This document shows, piece after piece, positions 1-5,822 of a stretch of DNA of 39,897 nucleotides. The notes beneath the pieces were generated by a model. That model ran no database searches. It was not told where the DNA came from and was given only the letters and a program-made list of their open reading frames with translations. The stretch's first letter is position 1. Each line of letters starts with the position of its first letter. Source of the DNA: Candidatus Omnitrophota bacterium (lineage in GTDB: Bacteria > Hinthialibacterota > Hinthialibacteria > Hinthialibacterales > Hinthialibacteraceae); NCBI GenBank assembly GCA_003598175.1, contig QZKN01000145.1, forward strand, positions 1-39,897, given 5' to 3'. A program made the position numbers and the translations under genes.

Positions 1-71
1 GCGGCGTCAAGGCAAGACGGAAACGAGCGGGGTGGGATGAAAACTATTTCTTGAATATTATATCCGGGTAA
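1..71 (+). CDS. possible 3' end of a gene entering from outside the window
   Basis: Frame 3 is open from the left edge to a TAA at 69-71. The readable tail has a natural-looking composition (it ends WDENYFLNIISG). It stops 14 nt before the ATG at 86, as expected for two genes of one operon. With only about 22 codons visible, no family can be assigned. The other two forward frames close at 40 and 54, so this could also be chance. Confidence 0.25.
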   Translation, partial: GVKARRKRAGWDENYFLNIISG

Positions 72-85
72 TTGCTTGTTTTTTC

Positions 86-679
86 ATGCGATTGCCGTGT
101 CACTTCGACGAGATAATTCGGGAGGAAGCTGCGTCATTTATAGATCGAGTCGATGGGGTCGTTATGACGCTTGCTACTCAATTGGATGAGCTTCTTCTCT
201 ACAAACCAAAGAATTTCCTTGGCTTTTTATCTGGCCAGATTTGCGGCAACGAAATTTTAGAAGGGCTGGAGCAGGCTGCACGTATGGGCTTAGAAAACTT
301 GAAGAAGCCGGGTCAGGCCATACTGAAAGATGATTTTTCAGCTAAGACCACAAAAATTCGGCAAACATTAACAGAGCATTACATTGACAAGGTTCGAGAA
401 TATCATGAGCGTATAACACATGATATCTTTCCGATTGTTATTAACAACATGCAACAAATTGAAATGAGAATAATCGAAACGATGCATGCAAAATACCGCC
501 CAGCTCTCGAAACTGTGATTGTAAACGAGATCGATGGTGAGTTTGCAGGACGCAGAAAGTCCATTGAACAGAGATCTCGACGATTTCGAGATTTGATCGA
601 AGAGATTGAACAAATTAGCAAAAATATTGATAGTTTGCTTCTGGTAACAGCGAGTGAGTCATATGGTGAAAACGCATGA
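86..679 (+). CDS. hypothetical helical protein, 197 aa
   Basis: I do not recognise this protein. It is almost entirely predicted helix: an N-terminal amphipathic stretch (FDEIIREEAASFIDRVDG), a short less polar stretch near residues 40-60 (KNFLGFLSGQICGN), and long charged helices from about residue 85 to 190 with heptad-like spacing, which suggests a coiled coil. Such arrangements occur in the C-terminal stalks of dynamin-like and other membrane-remodelling GTPases, but no GTPase domain is present. The protein could be the detached C-terminal part of a larger one. The frame stays open upstream to a stop at 38-40, and the ATG at 86 has no good ribosome binding site, so the start is uncertain. 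Confidence 0.6.
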   Translation: MRLPCHFDEIIREEAASFIDRVDGVVMTLATQLDELLLYKPKNFLGFLSGQICGNEILEGLEQAARMGLENLKKPGQAILKDDFSAKTTKIRQTLTEHYIDKVREYHERITHDIFPIVINNMQQIEMRIIETMHAKYRPALETVIVNEIDGEFAGRRKSIEQRSRRFRDLIEEIEQISKNIDSLLLVTASESYGENA

Positions 680-765
680 GTTTATATTTTGTAATCATTT
701 ACCATTTAACATATGGTTGACATGGTGCAGGATTGGACCATGGAGATTTATCAACAGGCTCCACC

Positions 766-1023
766 ATGAAACGTTCTATACCCTATGATACTTATCATCA
801 GAAAAGGCTGGAAGACCCTGAATATGCAAAAGCGTACTTGGAAGCCTCATTGGAAGCGTACCATGAGGACGGCGACCGTGAGGTGTTTCTACACGCGTTA
901 CGGAATATAGCAGCCGTGCAGGGAGATGCGCCCAAGCTTCACTTCCTCGACAGCGCTTTAGAGAGTTTGGGTTACCGGCTTTCGGTAGAACCCATTGAAG
1001 AACCTGTTGTTCCGTCTCACTGA
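766..1023 (+). CDS. HigA-family antitoxin-like protein without its HTH core, 85 aa
   Basis: The N-terminal part (RSIPYDTYHQKRLEDPEYAK, then AYLEASLEA and REVFLHALRNIAAVQG) matches the start of the HigA-like 'addiction module antidote' family. The end (PKLHFLDSALESLGYRLSVE) matches the C-terminal helix of the same family. The segment of roughly 24 residues that normally lies between them, holding the helix-turn-helix (typically G-M-x-x-L-A-x-x-x-G-L-S-R-E-S-L-Y), is absent and the frame is kept. The protein therefore probably cannot bind DNA in the usual way. I chose ATG 766 because AGG lies 8 nt upstream; a TTG at 733 is also in frame. No RelE/HigB toxin gene lies upstream or downstream, so this looks like an orphan, decaying antitoxin. 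The family call is from memory of the pattern. Confidence 0.6.
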   Translation: MKRSIPYDTYHQKRLEDPEYAKAYLEASLEAYHEDGDREVFLHALRNIAAVQGDAPKLHFLDSALESLGYRLSVEPIEEPVVPSH

Positions 1024-1587
1024 AGGAAAAAACACAGCTCCGCAAAATGGATTCTATCGCCTGAACCCATTATTTTGCTTTCATTTTTTCGATGGATTGA
1101 ACAAAATAATCCATCCTGATAGAGAACGACCTCCGTCAAGGGATAGAAACGTACTACTTCACATTTTTTTCTCCACGCTGGATTATCCCTTCATCAATAT
1201 GTACACCGACGGCTTCTTCCAGTGGAATACTTTTCCTTTATCCCCCGTCTTGTGGGAGAAGACGCCGCGGTAACGAAATTCTTTCGCATCGGGAACCACG
1301 TAGGGATGGAACCATGAGATCGATTGAATTCATAGAAACCGTCATGATCGATTGATCACAACGAAGGATGAAAATACGTTCGAACGCCCAGCCTTTGAAA
1401 GGCTAGGCTCCTCATCAATTGCCCCCGTGGGGCAAACGATATGGCTCCGGACGATGGCGTAAGATGAAAGGGATTTCAACCATTCGCCTTCGAAATGGGG
1501 CAATACGTATCGCCGAAATTCACTGGTACGAAGCACATGGTATAGGGAGAAAAGAATTCAAACGAAAACGGTATTTGGATTAATCGC
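1024..1587. other. non-coding stretch with paired hairpins
   Basis: No convincing gene is present. Open frames here (995-1273 plus; 1342-1536 minus) have no family signature and no ribosome binding site. The only structure I see is the double hairpin at 1390-1435, listed separately. The region follows the truncated antitoxin and may be decayed accessory DNA. Confidence 0.5.
1390..1435. repeat. double hairpin, REP-like
   Basis: Two compact inverted repeats stand side by side. AGCCTTTGAAAGGCT (1390-1404) has 7-bp arms around one base. TTGCCCCCGTGGGGCAA (1419-1435) has 7-bp arms around a 3-nt loop. A pair of short hairpins outside genes is typical of REP/BIME-type elements. No second copy exists in this window, so dispersal elsewhere in the genome is inferred. 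Confidence 0.5.
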
Positions 1588-1839
1588 ATGAACAAACAAA
1601 AAAAACTGAATGATTCGTTCGCAGTCTGCATCAATAACTCCGATTATCCCGCCTCTCTGGAGTTGCATAAAATTTACCGCGTCTTGCCGGATGAAGCGGC
1701 GGCGAACGATGGAGATTTGCGGGTAATCGATGAAAGCGATGAGGATTATTTGTATCCGGCTGATTCTTTTGTTTTTATAAATATTCCACGCGAAGTGGAA
1801 CGTTCATTCACGCAAACACGCGAAAGAGTGAAACCATAG
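1588..1839 (+). CDS. small conserved hypothetical protein, 83 aa
   Basis: The protein is acidic and soluble, with no signal peptide. Its pattern FAVCINNSDYPASLELHKIY, then RVLPDEAAA, then LRVIDESDEDYLYP resembles a widespread family of small proteins of unknown function: a conserved Cys-x-N/K-N segment followed by Y-P-A-S-L-E-L and R-V-I-D-E-S. I know of no assigned activity; members are often seen in accessory regions near toxin-antitoxin genes. Only a weak purine-rich site precedes ATG 1588. The last 28 bases of the gene (1812-1839), together with the 14 bases after it, are repeated about 1.1 kb downstream behind the DUF2283 gene, suggesting local duplication. Confidence 0.65.
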   Translation: MNKQKKLNDSFAVCINNSDYPASLELHKIYRVLPDEAAANDGDLRVIDESDEDYLYPADSFVFINIPREVERSFTQTRERVKP

Positions 1840-1853
1840 CGCCGGTGGACGCC
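1812..1853 (+). repeat. 42-bp direct repeat, copy 1
   Basis: This segment covers the last codons of the 83-aa gene and the bases just after it. It aligns with 2896-2938 over its whole length with only a few differences; both copies contain GCAAACAC and TAGCGCCGGT. The second copy lies just behind the DUF2283 gene. The pair brackets the putative toxin/DUF2283 pair, so it may mark a past duplication or an insertion boundary. Confidence 0.5.
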
Positions 1854-2099
1854 ATCAACTCCGCTTTTCACGCCGGTCAGGGCCGCTTGCGAGTAAGGGG
1901 ACGGGCTTGGTAGCGCGATGCGGTCAATCTCAAAGCGCCGTACTGGAACATCTGCCGCACCGGCGCTTCGTTTTACAGGCGGTTCGGGCGAAAAAAAACG
2001 AATTTTCGCTGTTATTAATGGGGAGACAAGTGGTACACCAAGTCGATTTTAAAACCTTAAAAACGCACGATTACCACATGTTTTTTTGTAATTCTTCGC

Positions 2100-2105
2100 T
2101 ATAAT
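2100..2105 (+). promoter_or_regulatory. perfect -10 box upstream of the toxin-like gene
   Basis: TATAAT lies 33 nt before the ATG at 2138, a reasonable distance for a short leader. No good -35 hexamer is visible 16-18 bp upstream, though the DNA there is T-rich. It would drive 2138-2868 as a two-gene unit. Confidence 0.4.
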
Positions 2106-2137
2106 AATCCGACGATGGATTCAAGATTGGAACCAAC

Positions 2138-2467
2138 ATGCCCGATGGCAGACGCTGGGAAGTGCGTGAGCGGTATGGCAACCTTATTTATCTGACATAC
2201 GAACGATGGCAACACATAATCGATCCAATGAACCATCCCGAAATGTCAGAATATGAGGCCTGTCTAAAAGAGACCGTTCGATTAGGAAAACGCAAGCAGG
2301 ATTCACTGGATCCACGGAAATTCCGTTATGCCATGCCATTTAATCGTCTATACGAGTTCAACACGCATATTATTGCAATCGTTCTATTTCGATTTACCGA
2401 AAGCCCAAATGGAGTATTCCTACCGAACAATTATATTGTAACCGCCTATCAGAAAGTGATAGAGTAA
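2138..2467 (+). CDS. possible BECR-fold nuclease (PBECR/DUF4258-like toxin), 109 aa
   Basis: The layout resembles the phage-type barnase/EndoU/colicin E5-D/RelE-like (PBECR) nuclease group: LTYERWQHII at residues 19-28, then HPEMSEYEACLKETVR, then a short loop and a C-terminal beta-rich end with NYIVTAYQK. In that group the W-x-H-I helix and the strand ending in a T-x-Y/F-x-K pattern are conserved. The catalytic set is not certain from sequence alone. Its stop is separated by only 5 nt from the start of the DUF2283 gene, the usual arrangement of a toxin-antitoxin pair. It may instead be a non-toxic member of the fold. There is no signal peptide, so it should be cytoplasmic. Confidence 0.5.
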   Translation: MPDGRRWEVRERYGNLIYLTYERWQHIIDPMNHPEMSEYEACLKETVRLGKRKQDSLDPRKFRYAMPFNRLYEFNTHIIAIVLFRFTESPNGVFLPNNYIVTAYQKVIE

Positions 2468-2472
2468 AAAAC

Positions 2473-2868
2473 ATGACAGAACTCAATTTCAATTATGACG
2501 AAGAAAGCGATACCATGTACGTATCCTTCTTTCCCGGCGAAAACGCCACGGGAATCGAATTGAACGACCATATTCTCTTGCGCATCAACAAAGATGAACG
2601 CCGGGCCATCGGATTAACCTTTCTTGATTATTCCGTTTTGGCGCAAAAAACCGAGATGGGACCGCGGAGTTTTCCCCTGACCGGTTTCACCGAGATTTCG
2701 GATGAGTTTCGGGAGATCGTGCTGGACATTCTGCGCCGTCCACCCGTCAGTGATATTTTGTTTTTATCCAGTTATACACCGACCCTTGCGGGAGCGATTC
2801 CCATCACGTTACTGCATGACCACGTGATGAGTCTCATCCGCCATCACGAAACCGAACCGTTCATTTGA
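2473..2868 (+). CDS. DUF2283 family protein, 131 aa
   Basis: The N-terminus (FNYDEESDTMYVSF, then GIELNDHILLRINKDER, then AIGLTFLDYSVL) is a clear DUF2283 domain: Y-D-x-E-x-D-x-x-Y-V/I-x-F followed by a strand and the A-I/V-G-x-x-x-L-D-x-S motif. DUF2283 proteins are small and often lie next to RelE/DUF4258-type genes, where they are thought to act as antitoxins; that role is inferred here from context. The C-terminal 60 residues extend beyond the domain and are not recognised. It is probably co-transcribed with the preceding nuclease-like gene. Confidence 0.7.
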   Translation: MTELNFNYDEESDTMYVSFFPGENATGIELNDHILLRINKDERRAIGLTFLDYSVLAQKTEMGPRSFPLTGFTEISDEFREIVLDILRRPPVSDILFLSSYTPTLAGAIPITLLHDHVMSLIRHHETEPFI

Positions 2869-2895
2869 GGATATCATTACACTCCTATCGAACAT

Positions 2896-2938
2896 GCAAA
2901 CACACGAAAGTGTGAAAAAAATAGCGCCGGTTGAAGCG
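2896..2938 (+). repeat. 42-bp direct repeat, copy 2
   Basis: This is the second copy of the segment at 1812-1853, starting 28 nt after the DUF2283 stop. It also holds a small hairpin, CACAC-GAAA-GTGTG. No coding function remains in this copy. Confidence 0.5.
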
Positions 2939-3003
2939 TGATGTCAATGCGATGATTCCACTCGCGACATGGGTACGGCAGGCATCCTCGCCGGCAGGAT
3001 CGC

Positions 3004-3021
3004 GCCGGCGGGGACGCCGGC
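3004..3021. repeat. GC-rich hairpin behind mutY
   Basis: GCCGGCGGGGACGCCGGC forms a perfect 7-bp stem with a 4-nt loop just beyond the mutY stop. Similar CGCCGGC blocks lie directly before it (2985-3008). It could act as an mRNA 3' stabiliser or be a REP-type unit. There is no T-run in the mutY sense, so it is not a classic terminator. Confidence 0.4.
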
Positions 3022-3034
3022 TCTACCCTTTTTC

Positions 3035-4186
3035 TTACAACAAATGCAAAAATTTCAAATCGGCCGCAGGCATGGGGTAGCGATCGAATTGAGAACGGAA
3101 TACCCACTTCAGATCGGTGTGATAGTGCGTCCGGGGAATCCCATCGATGTGCTCGCATAGATACACGTGCAAGGTGATTGAAAAATGGGAATAGGCGTGA
3201 TCGACGGAAATCAAATGGGATTTCACGAGAATCTCGACGCCCAATTCCTCGCGCAGTTCCCGCTTCAACGCCTGTTCGTGCGTTTCCCCCGCTTCGATTT
3301 TGCCGCCGGGAAATTCCCACATTCCGCCCAACATGCTGTGCGGCGGCCGTTTGCCGAGCAGGTAACGGCCGTTTTTGCGAATGGCGGCGGCGACGATGTG
3401 ATAATGAGGAATCCGGTTTTTCCGGCGGCGGATCGGCAAATCGCCTTGCATTCCTTTTGTTCGCGCTTCGCAGATTGCAGCGATCGGGCATTGCTCGCAG
3501 CGCGGATTTTTCGGCGCGCAAATTCGCGCGCCGAGTTCCATCAGCGCCTGATTGAAGTCACCCGGATTGCCGGGCGGAACGAGTTGCTCCGCCAGTTCCC
3601 ACATCGCCGCGGTGGTGGAAGCGGCGTCGATGCTGTCTTCCATACAAAACACTCTGGCCAGCACCCTTTTGACATTGCCATCCACCACCGGCGCTCGCGC
3701 GCCGAACGCGATACTCGCGATGGCGCCGGCGGTGTATCGCCCGACGCCCGGCAAGGATTGAATCTCCGCCAACGTACGGGGAAAAACTCCCGCATGGTCG
3801 CCGACGATCTTCTTTGCCGCTTTCCGCAGATTGCGCGCGCGGGAATAATACCCCAATCCTTCCCACAACTTTAAGACGTGATCTTCTTTCGCGTTCGCCA
3901 ACTCCTTGACTGTCGGAAACGCAGCAACAAATCGTTGAAAATAGGGAACGACCGCCTCGACGCGCGTTTGCTGCAGCATGATTTCCGAAATCCAGATGCG
4001 GTACGCGTCCCGCGTCTTCCGCCAGGGAAGGTCGCGGGCGTTCTTTTTAAACCATGCGAGCAAAGAACGGCGGATTTTATGCTTTTTTAATTGCAACGGA
4101 TCAAACCATGAAACGGCGTATTGATTTGTATTACCGGATTCTTTTCGCCGCGACTTCATCCAGCGCGATTTCACCTCGTTTCCCAT
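3035..4186 (-). CDS. mutY: A/G-specific adenine glycosylase MutY
   Basis: MutY removes adenine mispaired with 8-oxoguanine in base-excision repair. The expected parts appear in order: the N-terminal glycosylase core (DLPWR, ISEIMLQQTRVE), the helix-hairpin-helix LPGVGRYTAGAI (about residues 144-155), the catalytic Asp in VDGNVKRVLAR, and a 4Fe-4S loop CAPKNPRCEQCPIAAIC with spacing C-x6-C-x2-C-x5-C. A C-terminal NUDIX-like domain that reads 8-oxoG follows. That domain keeps an intact Nudix box (GKIEAGETHEQALKRELREE), which most MutY proteins have lost. The 383-aa length includes about 30 extra N-terminal residues that overlap the upstream regulator by 56 nt. An in-frame TTG at 4096 would remove the overlap, so the start is unsettled. 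Confidence 0.93.
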   Translation of the reverse strand: MGNEVKSRWMKSRRKESGNTNQYAVSWFDPLQLKKHKIRRSLLAWFKKNARDLPWRKTRDAYRIWISEIMLQQTRVEAVVPYFQRFVAAFPTVKELANAKEDHVLKLWEGLGYYSRARNLRKAAKKIVGDHAGVFPRTLAEIQSLPGVGRYTAGAIASIAFGARAPVVDGNVKRVLARVFCMEDSIDAASTTAAMWELAEQLVPPGNPGDFNQALMELGARICAPKNPRCEQCPIAAICEARTKGMQGDLPIRRRKNRIPHYHIVAAAIRKNGRYLLGKRPPHSMLGGMWEFPGGKIEAGETHEQALKRELREELGVEILVKSHLISVDHAYSHFSITLHVYLCEHIDGIPRTHYHTDLKWVFRSQFDRYPMPAADLKFLHLL

Positions 4187-5291
4187 CTTCCGAAACCGGT
4201 CCGGTCGATCGTCTTTCCATCAATTTCACTCTCAAAAAAACGGTTTCACAGACCGCTTTCGGTATTTCGAGGCGTTTCAACAGCAGTTGAATCGCGCGCG
4301 CGCCCATTTCCTGTTTTTCGATATGGACGGTGGTCAACGCCGGCCGGCAACTTTCGGCGGGCGTCACGTTATCGATTCCGCACACGCTGACATCGGTCGG
4401 CACCTGAAATCCGCGATCCTGCAGTTCGTTCATTGCGCCGATGGCGATCATATCGTTGCCCGCGGCGACGGCGCTGAACGGCAATTTTCGCTCCAAAGCT
4501 TCCGCGATCATCTTTCGCCCGCTTTGGGTGTGTTTGCCGCCATCGATCACGTGGCAATCGCGCTTGCCCGGTTCTACGAACATCTCGCGAAATCCACGCA
4601 AACGGTCCTGATGCGCCACGTTTTCCGGTTCTCCGCTGAGATACAATACGGACCGGTGCCCCAATATGGCGAGATGCCTGCCCACCAGCCGCCCGATCTC
4701 TCGTTGATCGGACGTGACGGCGTCAAAGGCATATTTCGGCGAATGGTAATTCAAAAACACGCAGGGAATACGGATTTTTCGCAAATACTCGAGAAAGGAT
4801 TCCGGCATCTGACCGGCGATGATCAAACCGTGGAGATGATTCAAAATCTCCAGCGTCTCCGATAAACCATGATCCGAAACCAGCGTTTCCCCTTTTAGAA
4901 AGGATAAATGGAGTCTTCGCTGTTGCGCTTCGTGCGTAACGCCCCAAAATACCTGCGAGTAAAACGGGTCTTCCTCCAGATAGCGATCCGGCCGAAGCGC
5001 GAATCCGATGGAGGTCCGATTTTCCGCGCGCGGCATTTTGGAAACGACGAAGGTGCCGCGTCCCCGCTCGGCCACCACCAGGCCTTGTTGGTTGAGTTGT
5101 TCCATCGCGCGGCGCACCGTCATACGGCTCAAGCCGGACAGTTCACAGATCGCATTTTCGGGCGGCAACGGTTCTCCGATGTGAATCTCTTCCCGCTGAA
5201 TGAACGCAATCATCTGATTCGTCAACTGGTGATAGGCGGGGACGGTCGAATCCCGATTGATTTCGATTTTGAAATTGATAGAATTTTTCAA
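4131..5291 (-). CDS. GntR/LacI hybrid transcriptional regulator
   Basis: The N-terminus is a GntR-type winged helix (PAYHQLTNQMIAFI, then LPPENAICELSGLSRMTVRR and GLVVAERGRGTFVV). It is followed by a LacI-type sugar-binding domain of about 270 residues with typical features (SIGFALRP, HGLIIAGQ, AILGHRSVLYLSG, AAGNDMIAIGAM, VCGIDNV). This fusion is the AraR type, which usually represses sugar-use genes and releases DNA when a sugar binds. The frame is open to an ATG at 5462, but the first 57 codons there are not conserved-looking. A TTG at 5291 follows a good AGAAGGGA site and begins just before the winged helix, so I prefer it. A possible promoter (TTTACG-N18-TACTAT on the minus strand) lies about 80-110 nt upstream. 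It diverges from the secreted-protein block, a plausible target. Confidence 0.88.
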   Translation of the reverse strand: MKNSINFKIEINRDSTVPAYHQLTNQMIAFIQREEIHIGEPLPPENAICELSGLSRMTVRRAMEQLNQQGLVVAERGRGTFVVSKMPRAENRTSIGFALRPDRYLEEDPFYSQVFWGVTHEAQQRRLHLSFLKGETLVSDHGLSETLEILNHLHGLIIAGQMPESFLEYLRKIRIPCVFLNYHSPKYAFDAVTSDQREIGRLVGRHLAILGHRSVLYLSGEPENVAHQDRLRGFREMFVEPGKRDCHVIDGGKHTQSGRKMIAEALERKLPFSAVAAGNDMIAIGAMNELQDRGFQVPTDVSVCGIDNVTPAESCRPALTTVHIEKQEMGARAIQLLLKRLEIPKAVCETVFLRVKLMERRSTGPVSEDGKRGEIALDEVAAKRIR

Positions 5292-5534
5292 AATCTCGGT
5301 TTTTCCCTTCTCAGAAAAATGGAACAGAAGTAATACGATCAATTCGAAATGAATTTGGACGTCTTCCGATAGTACCATAGACATGTTAAGACCGTAAAGC
5401 AGTAAAGCCGATTTATTTGTCGGCGCCGGGAAATTCTTTTTGATAACATTACCAAAATACAATATATGGTGTCATCAGGACGATGGTATACTCTATATTG
5501 AAATAGTATTCGTATCTTTTTATGAAAAATATGC

Positions 5535-5563
5535 TTGACAATCAGAAGCGGATATGATAGGAT
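5535..5563 (+). promoter_or_regulatory. sigma-70 promoter of the secreted-protein block
   Basis: TTGACA (5535-5540) is followed after exactly 17 bp by TAGGAT (5558-5563). The -35 box is perfect and the -10 box matches 4 of 6. Transcription would start near 5570, giving a leader of about 250 nt before the gene at 5823. Confidence 0.65.
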
Positions 5564-5572
5564 GGCCTGCAA

Positions 5573-5614
5573 AATTGGATTTGTCTATACATTTACCGCA
5601 AGACAAGTCCAATT
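5573..5614 (+). promoter_or_regulatory. 14-bp inverted repeat at the predicted transcript 5' end
   Basis: AATTGGATTTGTCT (5573-5586) pairs with AGACAAGTCCAATT (5601-5614) around a 14-nt loop. The only imperfection is a G-U pair in RNA. It begins within a few bases of the predicted start site, so it is either a 5' stabilising stem-loop or an operator placed just downstream of the promoter, for instance for the divergent GntR/LacI regulator. Confidence 0.55.
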
Positions 5615-5615
5615 T

Positions 5616-5684
5616 ATGAGCGAAGAAGGGATATTTTTTATCAAAATAAGATTTGGGATTTCAAGACGTAGACAAAGGAGGTGA
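5616..5684 (+). CDS. possible leader mini-ORF 1, 22 aa
   Basis: An ATG just behind the leader stem-loop opens 22 codons starting MSEEGIFFIK and ending in an arginine-rich tail (SRRRQRR). The last two sense codons are tandem AGG AGG, which are usually slowly read. They form the core of a perfect Shine-Dalgarno sequence. The TGA stop overlaps the ATG of the next mini-ORF (TGATG). No ribosome binding site is evident upstream of the first ATG. Translation is a hypothesis. Confidence 0.25.
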   Translation: MSEEGIFFIKIRFGISRRRQRR

Positions 5685-5685
5685 T
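5675..5685 (+). promoter_or_regulatory. 11-nt perfect anti-SD complement in the leader
   Basis: AAGGAGGTGAT is the full complement of the usual 16S rRNA 3' tail. It is too close to ATG 5684 to serve it well, and it lies 138 nt before the true gene start at 5823, which has its own GGGGAGG. It may hold a ribosome on the leader rather than start a protein. Confidence 0.5.
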
Positions 5686-5758
5686 GCGAGAAATAACTGA
5701 TTTCCAAATCAAGAAGAAGTACATGGTTTGCGCTTTAATTAGTAATTTTTCATCGTAA
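5684..5758 (+). CDS. possible leader mini-ORF 2, 24 aa
   Basis: This begins at the ATG that overlaps the stop of mini-ORF 1 and reads MREITDFQIKKKYMVCAL, then four to six more residues to a TAA. There is no recognised family. The overlap and the strong ribosome-binding complement suggest coupled translation in a regulatory leader, but this is inference from arrangement only. Confidence 0.25.
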   Translation: MREITDFQIKKKYMVCALISNFSS

Positions 5759-5822
5759 AGCCAATGGGTATCAACCCAAAAATGGGAACACTTCAACAAA
5801 AGGCAAGGGGAGGTTTATTCAA

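Noticed and set aside
995..1273. A 92-codon plus-strand frame behind the antitoxin
   Set aside because: No ribosome binding site, overlap with the antitoxin end, rich in Phe/Pro/Arg without pattern.
1342..1536. A 64-codon minus-strand frame in the hairpin region
   Set aside because: It overlays the REP-like hairpins and probably arises from the repeat itself.
1907..2104. A 65-codon plus-strand frame before the toxin-like gene
   Set aside because: No start signal; the final part overlaps the T-rich promoter DNA.
3178..3874. Long plus-strand open frames opposite mutY
   Set aside because: They are shadows of mutY: no family pattern, no ribosome binding site, and Arg/Ala/Phe-heavy composition typical of GC-rich antisense frames.
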